NCBI RefSeq assembly: GCF_037893015.1
Contig: NC_133661.1
Coordinates: 189,113,991 to 189,177,990 of the forward strand
DNA from: Macrotis lagotis
Taxonomy: Eukaryota > Chordata > Mammalia > Peramelemorphia > Peramelidae
DNA length: 64,000 nucleotides
Direction of reading: 5' to 3'
The first letter of the stretch is position 1. Every line of letters begins with the position of its first letter. Position numbers and translations under genes: made by a program. Of the stretch, positions 50,721 to 61,731 are shown piece after piece. Below the pieces are notes generated by a model. That model saw only the letters and a program-made list of their open reading frames with translations, did not search any database and was not told where the DNA came from.

Positions 50721-50967
50721 AACTTCACTATTATTACCTTGCCTTATATATCATTTGATACCACTGACACAGTACCATGAGTGTGAACTATAATGGCATT
50801 TTTTTTGTTCTTATATCCAATTTGCAGTGTGGACTACATAGGCTAAATAATCAATTTATCTCAACTCTCCCTATTCATCTGACTGCTATAATATGAATAG
50901 ATAAAACATGCAATGAATATTGTTCCAAATTCTGTTATTAATTACCTAGCATTTCTATTTTACTCAG

Positions 50968-50970
<3 letters not shown>

Positions 50971-51025
<55 letters not shown>

Positions 51026-51051
51026 ATACACACACACACACGTATATATAC

Positions 51052-51090
<39 letters not shown>
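50971..51090. repeat. (TA)n / (CA)n compound microsatellite
   Basis: Two long TA arrays (50,971-51,016 and 51,041-51,090) flank a short CA run. Both arms can pair with themselves. Confidence 0.95.
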
Positions 51091-51092
<2 letters not shown>

Positions 51093-51155
51093 CTTCATAT
51101 CAGTGGATTCTTGTAAATATGTCTTGTCATTGTTCCTTTGAAATATGTCTATATA

Positions 51156-51306
51156 GGGGCGGCTAGGTGGCGCAGTGGAGTCAGGAGTACCTGGGTTCAA
51201 ATCTGGTCTCAGACACTTAATAATTACCTAGCTGTGTGGCCTTGGGCAAGCCACTTAACCCCATTTGCCTTGCAAAAACCTAAGAAAATAAAATATAAAA
51301 AAAAAA
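51156..51306 (+). mobile_element. Young tRNA-derived SINE with 16-bp TSD and internal deletion
   Basis: The sense SINE GGGGCGGCTAGGTGGCGCAG has an exact 16-bp duplication (GAAATATGTCTATATA) at 51,140-51,155 and 51,307-51,322. The A-box-like and B-box-like (GGTTCAAATCTGG) promoter parts are present. Eighteen bases between two TGGA repeats are missing compared with other copies, which shortens the A-B spacing. Confidence 0.95.
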
Positions 51307-52136
51307 GAAATATGTCTATATAACTAACCCCTATGCATCTCAGGCCTGGATTGTGAAATATGAGTTAGATACCTATAGTCTTACAAAGTCATACTGATTG
51401 ATATAAAATAAACATTGTTCACCATTTCTTACTCTTCTTTTTTTTTGATGTGATAGGAGAATTTGGCAGAAAGTCTCCATTCCTTAAATAAAGGCTTCTA
51501 AAAAATTCCACACATCATTATTTTTTCTCTGTTGATAATCATATTTCAAGTAAACTGTATTTATGATTATATCAAAAGAAAATACAAGTAGAGGCTAAGC
51601 TACAAGAGAAGTTAGAGATCAAGACAGTTTTTATATACAAATCTTTTTCTTTGTATTTGGCTGCAATTTAAAATTCTAAAATTAAATTTAATTCCAGGTA
51701 ATAAATTATTTTAAAAGTACACACACAAATGCAATCAATCATATGTAGCTATATATATATATATATAAAACCAAAACACATATCTAAAATATTAATATAG
51801 AAGAATTTGTTAATATAATTTATTTTTGAAAAATAAACATATTTTATAATGTATTACAAATAGCAAATATTCATTCAGAGAAGGAATTTTTCCTGTTTGC
51901 ATAGTGAATTTTTTTATCATTATGAACATTATCTAGAACATGGGAGTCCAGCCGTTTAGCTCCTCTTACCTGCATCACCCAACACAAACTTGTCATGGGT
52001 CACATATAGAATTTACCATTTATTTTTGACTACAATGTAATATATTTTACCAATGACTATAATATAAATAAGGGAAGAAACTATGAGCTTTGAGGGCTTC
52101 ATGTGGTCTGTGAGACAAAGACTGGACACACTTGAA

Positions 52137-53078
52137 CTACAGTATTGGCCTAGAACTGATGTGCCGACTTCTCAGTCTAATTATGGCAGCTTTCATCTCC
52201 TGATTCCTTAAACTATAGATAATTGGATTCAGGAGAGGAGTAATAACAGAGAAAAACACTGAGAGGAATTTATCCAATGCATAACTGCTAACTGGCCAGG
52301 CATAGATTAAGATAAGTGGTCCAAAGAAGAGGGTAACAACTGTGATGTGAGCGGACAGTGTGGACAGAGCCTTAGAAAGTCCACCAGAGGAGCGATGATA
52401 GACAGTGAGCAAGATGACAGTATAGGAGACAAGCAAAAGGATGAAGCAAATCAATGAGAGAAGTCCACTGTCAGCAATAACAAGGAGGTCCAGTATATAG
52501 GTATCAGTACAGGCAAGACTCATCACCAGGGGAAGGTCACAAAAAACATCATCAATCACATTAGGACCACAGAAGGGTAGAGTCACCACAAAGGCCATTT
52601 GGCTCATGGTGTGCACAAAGCCAACAACCCATGAGAGAAACACACTTCCTAAAAGAATTTGTCGGTTCATAATAGTCGTATAATGGAGAGGTTTACAGAT
52701 TGCAACATATCGATCTATAGCCATCATTACAAGTAGACTCATTTCACTGCCTCCCAAGAGGTGAACTAAAAACATCTGTGCCATACAACCCCATAATGAG
52801 ATAGTTTTCCTCTCCCTGAAGAAGTCTGCAATCATCTTGGGTACAGTAACAGTGGAAAGGGTCATATCAAGGAAAGAGAGATTGCCAAGGAGGAAATACA
52901 TAGGAGTAGAATGCAAGTGGGAGTCAAAGGCCACAATCAGTATAATGAGACTGTTTCCAACCATGATTGATGTATAGGCCAGGAAGAAGATCATAAAAAA
53001 GAAGATCTCAAGTTCCCAAGAATTGGTAAGACCTAACAAAATAAATTCATTTATCATAGAGTTATTCTTCATCTTCAC
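52137..53078 (-). CDS. Olfactory receptor, class II, family 4-like (OR4K/OR4F-like), intact
   Basis: This odorant receptor of 313 residues is the tandem paralogue of the gene at 31,411-32,352 (267 of 313 identical, no gaps). The motifs run in order: N-glycosylation N5-N-S, GN at 41-42, PMYFLLGNLSFLD (59-71), Cys98 with Cys180 plus Cys170 and Cys190, MAIDRYVAIC (119-128), KALSTLSAHI (236-245) and PLLNPIIYSLRN (281-292). Differences from the paralogue cluster in the N-terminus, TM1, TM3-TM4, early TM5-TM6 and the C-terminal tail. Residues 168-210, covering the second extracellular loop and the start of TM5, are identical. The frame is intact, and a probable splice acceptor lies 33 nt upstream of the ATG. 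The start agrees with the paralogue. Ligand unknown; subfamily assignment is by motif resemblance only. Confidence 0.97.
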   Translation of the reverse strand: MKMKNNSMINEFILLGLTNSWELEIFFFMIFFLAYTSIMVGNSLIILIVAFDSHLHSTPMYFLLGNLSFLDMTLSTVTVPKMIADFFRERKTISLWGCMAQMFLVHLLGGSEMSLLVMMAIDRYVAICKPLHYTTIMNRQILLGSVFLSWVVGFVHTMSQMAFVVTLPFCGPNVIDDVFCDLPLVMSLACTDTYILDLLVIADSGLLSLICFILLLVSYTVILLTVYHRSSGGLSKALSTLSAHITVVTLFFGPLILIYAWPVSSYALDKFLSVFFSVITPLLNPIIYSLRNQEMKAAIIRLRSRHISSRPIL

Positions 53079-53111
53079 CTACTTGATTTATTTCAAGGAT
53101 CCAGAAGTTGT

Positions 53112-53126
53112 CTGAAAGGAAGAATC
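53112..53126 (-). promoter_or_regulatory. Probable 3' splice acceptor of the OR coding exon
   Basis: On the minus strand GATTCTTCCTTTCAG precedes 33 nt of 5'UTR and the ATG. It is the counterpart of the acceptor at 32,387-32,400. Confidence 0.6.
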
Positions 53127-53129
53127 TAG

Positions 53130-54379
53130 AAAAGAAAGAGTGTGAAGGGAGTGTTTTATTATTATTAAAAAGTATGGAAAGTAGATTTTTATTTAATACA
53201 GAAAATATTGATTAAGAATTCTTTGAAATATATCTTCAAGGACTTAGGTATTGCTTAGGTATGGCTTTGGGGAGGGGCAGTTAGGGATAAAAATCAAAAA
53301 ACAATCAGAGTAGCTTACATACACTTTGGAGAAATGATATATTGTGTCTTCACAGGCTTGAACATTTTGTTAGAATGAAATAATCACAATTTGCTAACTG
53401 AATCTCAATTTTCTTGCCATCAGACTTGAAGCAAAAAAAAGCACCAAATGGCTTATAAGTTTATTTCCATTTTTGATCTACAATCCTCTCTTCCTAATGA
53501 TTACCTATAAGCTATCAATTGCTTTTCACCTAAAGATGTAGAACACAATAGTTTTCTGTAAAATGATCAAAATAGTCCCCATAGACAGAGATTTCTTGAC
53601 CAATGACACTCATATGAACTACAATATCAGATTGATCTTTGATTCTAATAAATGGATGCTGATAATTGTTAAGAAAATATTCTCATGCTTTTAAATGTCC
53701 AGGGAATATTTTTCTATAAACCTATATTTAACATTTAGATCCTTAGCTACTATCTATCCTTCTCATATTATTAATTTAGACTCTAAGTAAAATTATATAG
53801 ACAGTATTTTTAATTTATATTTATTCTATTGAATTATATGAATCTATGTACATGCATGTATATAATTGATATTATGCATTATATATGTAAATATGATATA
53901 TGGTAATCATCAATCCTTGTTTTTTCCTAATATGCAAAGTACCTAGCAAGATTGCTAGCACATAGCATACTAATTTAATTCATCCTTCCTCTGTAGTGAC
54001 TCATTTAATCTTATTACTCAGGAAGAATATTTTTATTGAAATTAATAAATTGAAAAAGTATTGAAAGTATTATACTTAAAATAATGTGGAGTAACAAAAT
54101 TTTTATGTCTATTAGTCCATATTTTATTATGTTAACTATCCCTTACACTTGAAATAGTTGGGAGAGGATAGAACTTGACCCTGGCCAAAAAAAAAATCAA
54201 TACAGACAATGAGACTGAAGGCATGAGCAAATAGGAAAAAATCTCAAACACAATAAAAAAAATATATCATGAGTCAGAAGTTCAATAAGTAGGTGTAGAA
54301 GAGAATAATTCAAAATGAAGTAAAATTGTACCCTAGGAAAGATGAATTTTCCATAGGGACTACAAGCCTGCATAGAAGA
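53130..54379. other. Upstream flank of second OR gene
   Basis: AT-rich, and partly collinear with the flank of the first OR. No other gene is seen. Any upstream non-coding exon could lie here. Confidence 0.4.
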
Positions 54380-55556
54380 AATTAATCAAAAAATATAATC
54401 AAATTAGAATTATTGAGGAAAACATCAGAAGAAAAATGCATAGCATAGAAAAGAAGTTCAAATAGAGAAAGAGGAAATAAATGAATTGGGTGTGCAACTA
54501 AAACAGCTTTAAAAAGAGCAAATTAAGGGGCAGCTAGGTGGTACAGTGGATAGAGCACCAATCCTGGAGTCAGGAGTACCTGGGTTCAAATCCAACCTCA
54601 AACACTTAATAATTACCTAGCTGTGTGGCCTTGAGTAAGCTACTTAGCCCCATTTGACTTGCAAAATAAATTAAAAAAAAGAGCAAATTAAAGATCTCTA
54701 CCTAAATATCAAATTAGAAATTCTGAAAATCAAGGGAGTGATCAATAAAATTGAAAGAAAACCATTTATCTCATAAATAAATCTAAGAGTTGGTTTTATG
54801 AAAAAGCCAATAAAATGGACAAACCTCTGGTTAATATAATTTTTTTAAAAACAGAGAAGATAACCAAATTACCAGTGTCAAAAATGAAAAAGATGAATGA
54901 ACTAACCATCAATGAGGAGGAATTAAAAATAATAATTTGGAAATATCTTGCCAAACTATATGCTAGTATATCTGATAACCTGAATGAAATACATATTTAC
55001 ATAAATACAAACTGACCAGATTAACAGAAGAGGAAATAAAATGCTTAAATAGCCCCATTTAAGAAATCAAAATTGAAGAAACCATCAATAAACTCCCTAA
55101 GGAAAAAATTGCCCAAGGCCAGATGGAATTACAAGTGAATTCCCCCTAACATTAAGGAACAATAGATTCCTATACTACATAAACTATTTAAAAAAAATAG
55201 AAGAAGGAGTTCTTCAAAACACTTTTTTATGATACCAACATGATGCTGATACCTAAATCAGGAAGAACCAAAAAAGAAAAAGAAATTTATAGACCAATCT
55301 CCCTCATGAATATTGATACAAACATGTCATTGCTAAGATAATGAATCATGATCAGGTGGCACTTACATCAGATAGGCAGGGATGGTTCAATATTAGGAAA
55401 ACAATCAACATAATTGAACATATCAAAAACAAAAACCAACAGAAATCATATGATTATCTCAATAGATGCTGGAAAAGCCTTTGATTAAATACAACATCCA
55501 TTTAAAATTAAAAGAAAATTTAGGAATAAATGGAGTTTTCCTTAAAATAGTAAATA
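54380..55556 (+). mobile_element. L1 fragment, ORF2 linker and RT region, truncated at both ends
   Basis: The plus strand reads ORF2 codons from the endonuclease-RT linker (FYEKANKMDK at about 54,796) through RT (near 55,245-55,310) to about 55,556. It has no 3'UTR. A SINE at 54,527-54,675 splits it. It is present only in duplicon copy 2, so it inserted after the duplication or was lost from copy 1. Confidence 0.75.
54527..54675 (+). mobile_element. tRNA-derived marsupial SINE, sense, with TSD
   Basis: The body is complete, with an exact 16-bp duplication AAAAAGAGCAAATTAA at 54,511-54,526 and 54,676-54,691. It is nested in the L1 fragment. Confidence 0.95.
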
Positions 55557-55559
55557 GCA

Positions 55560-55650
55560 TTTACCTAGATGTGTGTGTCCTTGGGCAAGTCACTTAACCA
55601 CAATGCCTTGGGGAAAAAAAAACAAAAAACAAAACAAAACAAAAAAAATG
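55560..55650 (+). mobile_element. SINE 3' half with CAAAA-rich tail
   Basis: Only the right half remains (TACCTAGATGTGTGTGTCC, GGGCAAGTCACTTAACC), followed by an A/C tail. Confidence 0.8.
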
Positions 55651-55979
55651 TGTCAGTTAACTCAAAATAAAAATTCCAAATTGAAAATAAGATTAAGTTA
55701 TGCAACCAGATTTGAGAAGAAAAAAATATTACTGTAGAAGGAAAAATACAGAGAGGAATGAATTAAAAAGGAATGAAAGAATCACATTAAATTATGCCAT
55801 AATTATGATAATGAAAAATAAACATTTTAACGGTTTGCCAAAAAGGAAACAAAAGCATTTTCTACATAAGCATAATATCCTGAAAAAATAACATAGACCT
55901 ACAAGCAAAAAATAAATTTTTAATAGAGATAAGAGAGATAGAGACAGAGACCAATAGATTCAGATGAGAATTACAGAGT

Positions 55980-56330
55980 TAGAGGGAGAGAGAGAGAAAT
56001 GAGAATATACACAATTATAAATATATACACCTGCATATTCATAAATACACATATACATATATGCATATTATATAAATATATGCATATACAATTATAAACA
56101 TAAACATATATTATATAAGTTATATAATTATATACATAAAATATGTAATTAACATATATTTTATTATAAAGTAATAGAGCAAAATATCTAATAATATATA
56201 TTATTAATTATATTTTGATATGTTATATGTAATAAATTATGTAATTTATTTTAAATATATACATATAATAAAGAAACATGTATATAAATTTAATTGTAGA
56301 TATAAATATATAGATAATTTTCTCCTATGG
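55980..56330. repeat. TA/TATACA-rich low-complexity DNA
   Basis: Dense ATATA and ATACATA without unique features. Confidence 0.8.
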
Positions 56331-56765
56331 TAGGATTTTTATTATCTCTTGATAAATAAATTCCTTTACCACTGCAAAACAGCATGCTTTGGGGAATGTA
56401 TATTTCTAGAATTTTCCAGAATAACATAATTCATATGCATACAAAGTAGGACTGAAGCCAAGTTGTCCAGTCTCTAGAGTCAGTTGTGTAGCCTGGTTAA
56501 GAAATACTAAATGTCTGAATCATAATCTAGTACTTCTGTTTTAATAGAGGAGAAGAGACAATGTTCTTCCTATGTTAGATGGTCTGAGCAAGTGAAGAAA
56601 GATAATATAGTTCATTGTTTCATGATTTGTTGGTTTTAAAAAAAGAAAAAGGAAGGAAAAAAAGAATACACAAGGGAAAATAGAAAAAAAGTTAAATTTT
56701 TTTGAAAATTAAACAGAAGACTATAGCACTTCACTTTTATCTGAGCTGGGCACAAGAAGATTTAA

Positions 56766-56767
<2 letters not shown>

Positions 56768-56826
<59 letters not shown>
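56768..56826. repeat. (TC)n microsatellite
   Basis: About 29 perfect TC units. Confidence 0.95.
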
Positions 56827-56832
<6 letters not shown>

Positions 56833-56931
56833 CTTTTATCTTTCTCTCTGTCTTATTGTCTCTGTTCCTCCCTCCCCCATACATATACACAATGCAGCCA
56901 CAGAAACAGGGAATTTTATATATACATATAT

Positions 56932-56981
<50 letters not shown>
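56932..56981. repeat. (GATA)n microsatellite
   Basis: Twelve uninterrupted GATA units. Confidence 0.95.
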
Positions 56982-56982
<1 letters not shown>

Positions 56983-57429
56983 CCCTAATTTCCACAAAGA
57001 AATAGAAGGGAAAAGGCAAGCTTGAAAAAAGATAATGCCAGGTTTAAGAAGCAGGGTAGGGTTGAGGAAGGAATATGCTAGCAAAAAAACTTCAATTGCA
57101 GAGAACAATTCATAAGGAGGAGATGAAAAGTAAAGAAGTAATACAGAAAGGATTAGATCATTTCATTACACATTACTTTGTTGTTCCAAACGGTTTTCTT
57201 CTCTCTGTCATTTTTCTTTTTGATGAGAGAAAGGGGTATAAATGGGGGAAAAGATAGTAAAATGATAAGGGCATATGATTAAAGTGAAAACACGATTGCA
57301 TTCATAAATCTAGAAGGAAATAGAATGCCCTTACATGAAAAATAAATAAATTAATGGAAGGATAGATAGATGGTTCAATAATGAATGATTAAATGAAGGC
57401 ATGCATGAATGAATGAATAAATAAATAAA

Positions 57430-57635
57430 TAAATATATTGTACTTGGAATCAAAAAGAACTGAGTTTTGCAGATACTTCCTAGCTCTATTACCTTAGGCA
57501 AATCACCTTAATTTAACTCAGTCTCTGGTGATTCATATATGAAATGGGACTGTGGTGGAACTGTGGTCAGGATCAAATAAGATAATATCTGTACAATCCT
57601 TTGTGAACCTTAAAGCATATTTATTATGAAGAACT
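57430..57635 (+). mobile_element. MIR SINE, sense
   Basis: It follows the MIR consensus in order: TTGGAATCAAAAAGAACTG, TAGCTCTATTACC, TTAGGCAAATCACC, TCAGTCTCTGG, ATGAAATGGGA, GGATCAAATAAGATAATATC and TTTGTGAACC. Confidence 0.85.
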
Positions 57636-58479
57636 TTTGATGTTTAACAAATAAATTTCTAATTTTAGGAAGATAACTTTAGAATCTTATACAAACTATG
57701 TTTGGTAATTGATTCAAGGGAAGTTTGAGAGGAAAAACTGAAAGTATTTGATCATTGATTAGATGAGTGGGGCAAGGGGAGAGGGATGAATAAACAAATA
57801 ATTCTTAATTTTTCAGTCTCAGTTACTGGCTGACTAAGAAAATTATACCAATAATCATTAGGAGCTGAAATGAAGAACAAATCAGATATGGATGATTATT
57901 CATACCAAAGTACAAATTGCAAGAATATAAATTATGAGATGAGGAGACATGAAATGTTTTCCCTCCTTGTTATTTTCTTCCCAAATTTGAACTTCTATAA
58001 GTTTATCTTTATGACCCAATATGGAAAATTAGAGTTATTTTAGTCCCCTCTCTCTATTTATCTTCTTACCAATGCTAGTAACAAAAGTTCCTACACGTAT
58101 ATTTCTATAATATTAATTGAATCTGTCTCCTAGTTCCCATTTATAAAGATAATAGCTCTCATCATTTTTCATCTTGATGTTTATTGACTGAATTGAAGGA
58201 AATTGAATTGAACTATTTTAATAACTCCCTAAATGATTTTCTTATTTCCAGTCTATCTAATCTCCTATTTAGAATTATTTTTTCTGTTATGTATCATTTT
58301 AGCAGTCTGGTGAAACCTATGATCTCCTCAGTTTACTTGCAAATGCACTGAATAAAATTAATAGGTTGACAACGAAAACCCATTCTAATAAAATACATTA
58401 ATCAAATATATTTAAAAAAACAAGTTCCGTCATCTTGAGTTAAATACCCCTGTTCTAATTTATTCTTTAACACAGATGA

Positions 58480-58870
58480 CAAAATCATCCTCTTAAGTAA
58501 AATATTAGTCTCCATCTCAAACCCATCAGTGATTTCCTAGTGGCAACAGAATAAAATGGAATCAACTTAGCATTGCCTTTTAGGGACTTTCATGCTCCCA
58601 GTGTTACAACCTATCTGGCAAAAATAGAAGTCTAACTGTGTGTTTGCTCATTTCATCTTATTCTTCCCTGCCTTAACAAATTTGAAAGGCTTCCTTCATG
58701 CACAGAAAATTCTTACTCAGCATTTCTACTCATCAGCTCTAGTGCCCCTTATTCCATTAAACCTTCTCTGATCCACCCAGGTAAAAATTACCACATACTA
58801 CTTGCTTTTTCTTGTTTTTCTAGTTTGTTCTTATCACATTTAACTTTCTATACTGATCTGAAACTTATAT
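58480..58870 (+). mobile_element. L2-type LINE fragment
   Basis: Phrases TCAGTGATTTCCTAGTGGC, AGAATAAAATGGAATC and AAACCTTCTCTGATCCACCC follow the L2 order. It may be the duplicate of the fragment at 34,060-34,545. Confidence 0.6.
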
Positions 58871-59619
58871 TTGTATATGGGAAAACAGCCTAAAAACCTG
58901 CTATCTCTAGAATTAGAAGAGAACTGGGTTCTAAATCTTTGTGACTATAAAGAATTCACTTGAATTCTTACAGTCTGTGACTGTGTGCAATTAGAATGAC
59001 AGATATGATGCCTCTGTTATAGTGTTATTATACTCAACAACAAAATGGTACGTATTACATTTGTAATCACATATCAAATAATAATTTCAAAAGGATATCA
59101 GTTGGCTTGTATTTAGGTTATTTATATCCATTGCTCCATTTAAATAATTTATTTCATTTGTCATACACCAGTCTACAAAATCATAAAATAACAATTTCCA
59201 TATTTGCCACAATGCCTAATAGAATCATAGTTTTAGAAGTAGAAGGGTTCTGGGTGTCCATGTTATTCTGATTGAAAACTTTGTCAAAGTAGAGACTATC
59301 TCATTTTTCATCTGTGTATCCACCATAATTTTAGCTATTAAATAGAATCTGTTAGGCAGCTAATAAATGTTTATAAAATTAAATTTAATCCAGAAGAAAA
59401 ATGACTATATTTTGTATCTCCTTATTCTAAAGACCCCTAAAATAGTTATATAGATAGTACTTGTAGATGAGTTTGTCTTCATTATCCTTCATTGGTAAGT
59501 TGATCTTTGCTATTCAGTGGACAAATCTATATGGATATCTGTTACATGACTATGATACAAAACTTCCTGTATAATGTAGTCATTCAACCTACCACCCCTG
59601 GATGAAGACATCAAAGAAC
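58871..59619. other. Intergenic DNA, possible L2 3' tail
   Basis: The part at 59,285-59,380 ends TTAGGCAGCTAATAAATG, like an L2 terminus. The rest shows no features. Confidence 0.4.
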
Positions 59620-59871
59620 AAACTCTCCAATGAGACACAGACACAATGAAGTTGATGGATTTTCTGTGGTTCCAAGAAGAAAAACAAATATAAATTCCTA
59701 AATAGGCAGGAAAAAATAGAAACACTTTTAGATAATAATGAGCATAGAAGAATCAATAACAAATTCTCATGGGAATTATTAGGATGCCACACTGGTTTTC
59801 CCTAGGCTTCAAGAGAAAGATTTGTTGTCTGGTTATTAAAGTGGATGTAAATTTCACCAAAGGGAAAAACA

Positions 59872-59882
59872 TATTATTATTA

Positions 59883-59915
<33 letters not shown>
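59872..59915. repeat. (ATT)n microsatellite
   Basis: About 14 ATT units with one C interruption. Confidence 0.95.
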
Positions 59916-59918
<3 letters not shown>

Positions 59919-60159
59919 GCTTCAGAAAATATTCATCTATGTAATACATTTGAGGAATAAAAGAGAATATTTATATTTATTGAAAACAGATTAGAATGGG
60001 GCTTTATTATATAGAATAGAAGCTTCCACTGAAATCTTTAAAATTCCTTGGTTCAATCAATATAATCACCAGTAGTTAGCCAAGATCAAAATATTGAATT
60101 TATCTATGATTATTATCTATATTACTTTCCCAAATCATTCTTTTTCTATAACTGTTTCC

Positions 60160-60520
60160 CTCATTTCTTCCTTGAAATTACTACTGCTTTATTAACCAGA
60201 CTATTTTATAAGCTTCCAAATTTTTCTACTGCCCTCAAATTTCTTTCCTCTCCAATTTATCTTCCCATATTGCCACCAAAAATATTTTCCTAAAACATGG
60301 GCCAGAACCAAAAATCAGAATTTAAATGGATAGGGGGTCAATAATGGTGAATTCCTTACATAAATCTGTCTTTAGTTTCAATCCCTTCCTAAAATTACTT
60401 TAAAAAATTCAGAATCTTTTTATTTTTTGCTTTTCCTTATCCTTAGGACTATTTCCAACATATCAGAAGTTGACTCATTCCTGATACTCTATTCAAACAT
60501 ATAAAAATATACTCCATTCC
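60160..60520 (+). mobile_element. Degenerate L2-type LINE fragment
   Basis: CCTCTCCAATTTATCTTCCC and TTTTCCTAAAACATGGG, then TCAATCCCTTCC, keep the L2 order. Confidence 0.5.
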
Positions 60521-60559
60521 CAAGTAAGCACTCAGAATTTCCTGATATTTTATAATAGT

Positions 60560-60745
60560 AATAGTAATGGTAATGATGATTACTATAATTTATATAATAT
60601 TTTAATTTGAAATTGTTTTACAAATATTTTTGATCCTCTCAGTAATTCTGTGAAATAACTTTTATTATTCCTATGTTTACAGATGAGGAAACTGAAGCCA
60701 AGTTAAATTATTAAATAAATTGCTAAATTCACAGATAATATGAGA
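60560..60745 (-). mobile_element. MIR SINE, antisense
   Basis: TTATTATTCCTATGTTTACAG and ATGAGGAAACTGAAGCC are the antisense MIR core. Confidence 0.75.
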
Positions 60746-60747
60746 TC

Positions 60748-60933
60748 TGATGCTGAGGGAAGGGAGCAAGAGAACAATGGACACATTAACAACAACATTA
60801 TGAGATCATCAGCCTTGATGAAAGCAGCTCCTCTCATCAGTTCAAAGAGTTAGGATGATTGTATAACTGTATTAGATCAGCTATGGACAAAGTTATGTTA
60901 TCCCTATCCAGAGAAAGAAAAGCAGAACAAACC

Positions 60934-60985
<52 letters not shown>

Positions 60986-61245
60986 CACACACATACACAC
61001 TAAAAACAAGCCTTTAGAATCTGATGAACACTTTATAAAAATTATCTCTATTTTATCTCTTTCCCTTAATCCTAATTCCTCATAACAAAAATAACTAATC
61101 TGTAAGCATGCTTATCAAAAATAAATACATACACTGCTTACCTGACTATATGCTGCTGAGGAGAGGGGAGTGCGACAGGAGGGTGGAAGGAAATTTTGTG
61201 ACTTAAAAATATATATGTGCATATAGATGAAAATAAATTTAAAAA
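60748..61245 (+). mobile_element. Old L1 3' end (last ORF2 codons and 3'UTR)
   Basis: GATCTGATGCTGAGGGAAG, then AATGGACACATTAAC, are the last ORF2 region. ATCTGATGAACACTTTATAA and an A-rich tail match the 3'UTR at 2,565-2,830. Confidence 0.8.
60936..60982. repeat. (AC)n microsatellite in L1 3'UTR
   Basis: About 23 AC units at the site equivalent to the (TG)n at 2,848-2,908. Confidence 0.95.
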
Positions 61246-61340
61246 GAACATAAAAATAAGACTCACAGATAGTAAAGTTGCAAGTACATATTTCATCTTA
61301 GATTTTTTAGATTGTAGATCTTATACTCTATTTGCTATAT

Positions 61341-61731
61341 TGTTAGAGGCTACTCAAGCAAGTTTGGGAAGAGAGGCCAGTTATGGCCAAATAACCTAAG
61401 CTCTGGTGACCCTTGAGTTGAAAGCGTCCACGGAACCTTGATTTGATAACACAACTGCATCAGTTCGTGGCTTCACTATTCAATAAGACCTGTTTCCAAA
61501 CTTTTTGATCTGGGTCACATCCTGCACGGTTAATTCTTGCCCATAACAAAGTTAAATCATTGTTTTTATCCTGTATGCTAATTTTCTGGTTTTCTTCTAT
61601 AAGAACTGTTTGATGTTTTCAATAAATGGACTCTGTCAGATGTCCTTCTGATATCCCCCACCTGAATGTATATGTATTTCCTTTACTCCCCTGAACTGAA
61701 TGGATTCACTGCTGGTCAGGGTATTGCAACA
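61341..61731 (+). repeat. 5' LTR of the endogenous retrovirus
   Basis: Starts TGTTAGAGG and ends GCAACA (TG...CA), 391 bp, with AATAAA near 61,620. It is followed by TTTGGTGCTC at the primer-binding-site position. The tRNA cannot be assigned with confidence. Confidence 0.85.

Larger units (their letters stand above)
50826..59830. repeat. Segmental duplication containing OR gene, copy 2
   Basis: It is collinear with 30,361-35,430 but about 9.0 kb against 5.1 kb. Part of the extra length is a nested L1 fragment, three SINE pieces and several microsatellites. The right end carries the matching CATGGGAATTATTAG block near 59,769. Confidence 0.7.

Noticed and set aside
50913-51200. Open frames rich in Tyr-Ile repeats
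   Set aside because: Translated TA microsatellite, not a gene. The same holds for frames at 3,148-3,580, 27,123-27,359 and 56,702-57,108.
51156-51230. tRNA-like head with A- and B-box motifs
   Set aside because: It is the tRNA-derived part of a SINE with a target duplication and tail, not a tRNA gene. The same applies to the other SINE heads.
51940-52136. Possible DNA-transposon relic just downstream of the second OR
   Set aside because: The wording vaguely recalls an hAT-type end (GTGGTCTGTGAGACAAAG), but no terminal inverted repeat or target duplication is visible.
56932-56981. Evenly spaced repeat that might suggest a CRISPR-like array
   Set aside because: Simple GATA tandem repeat without spacers, in a mammalian context.
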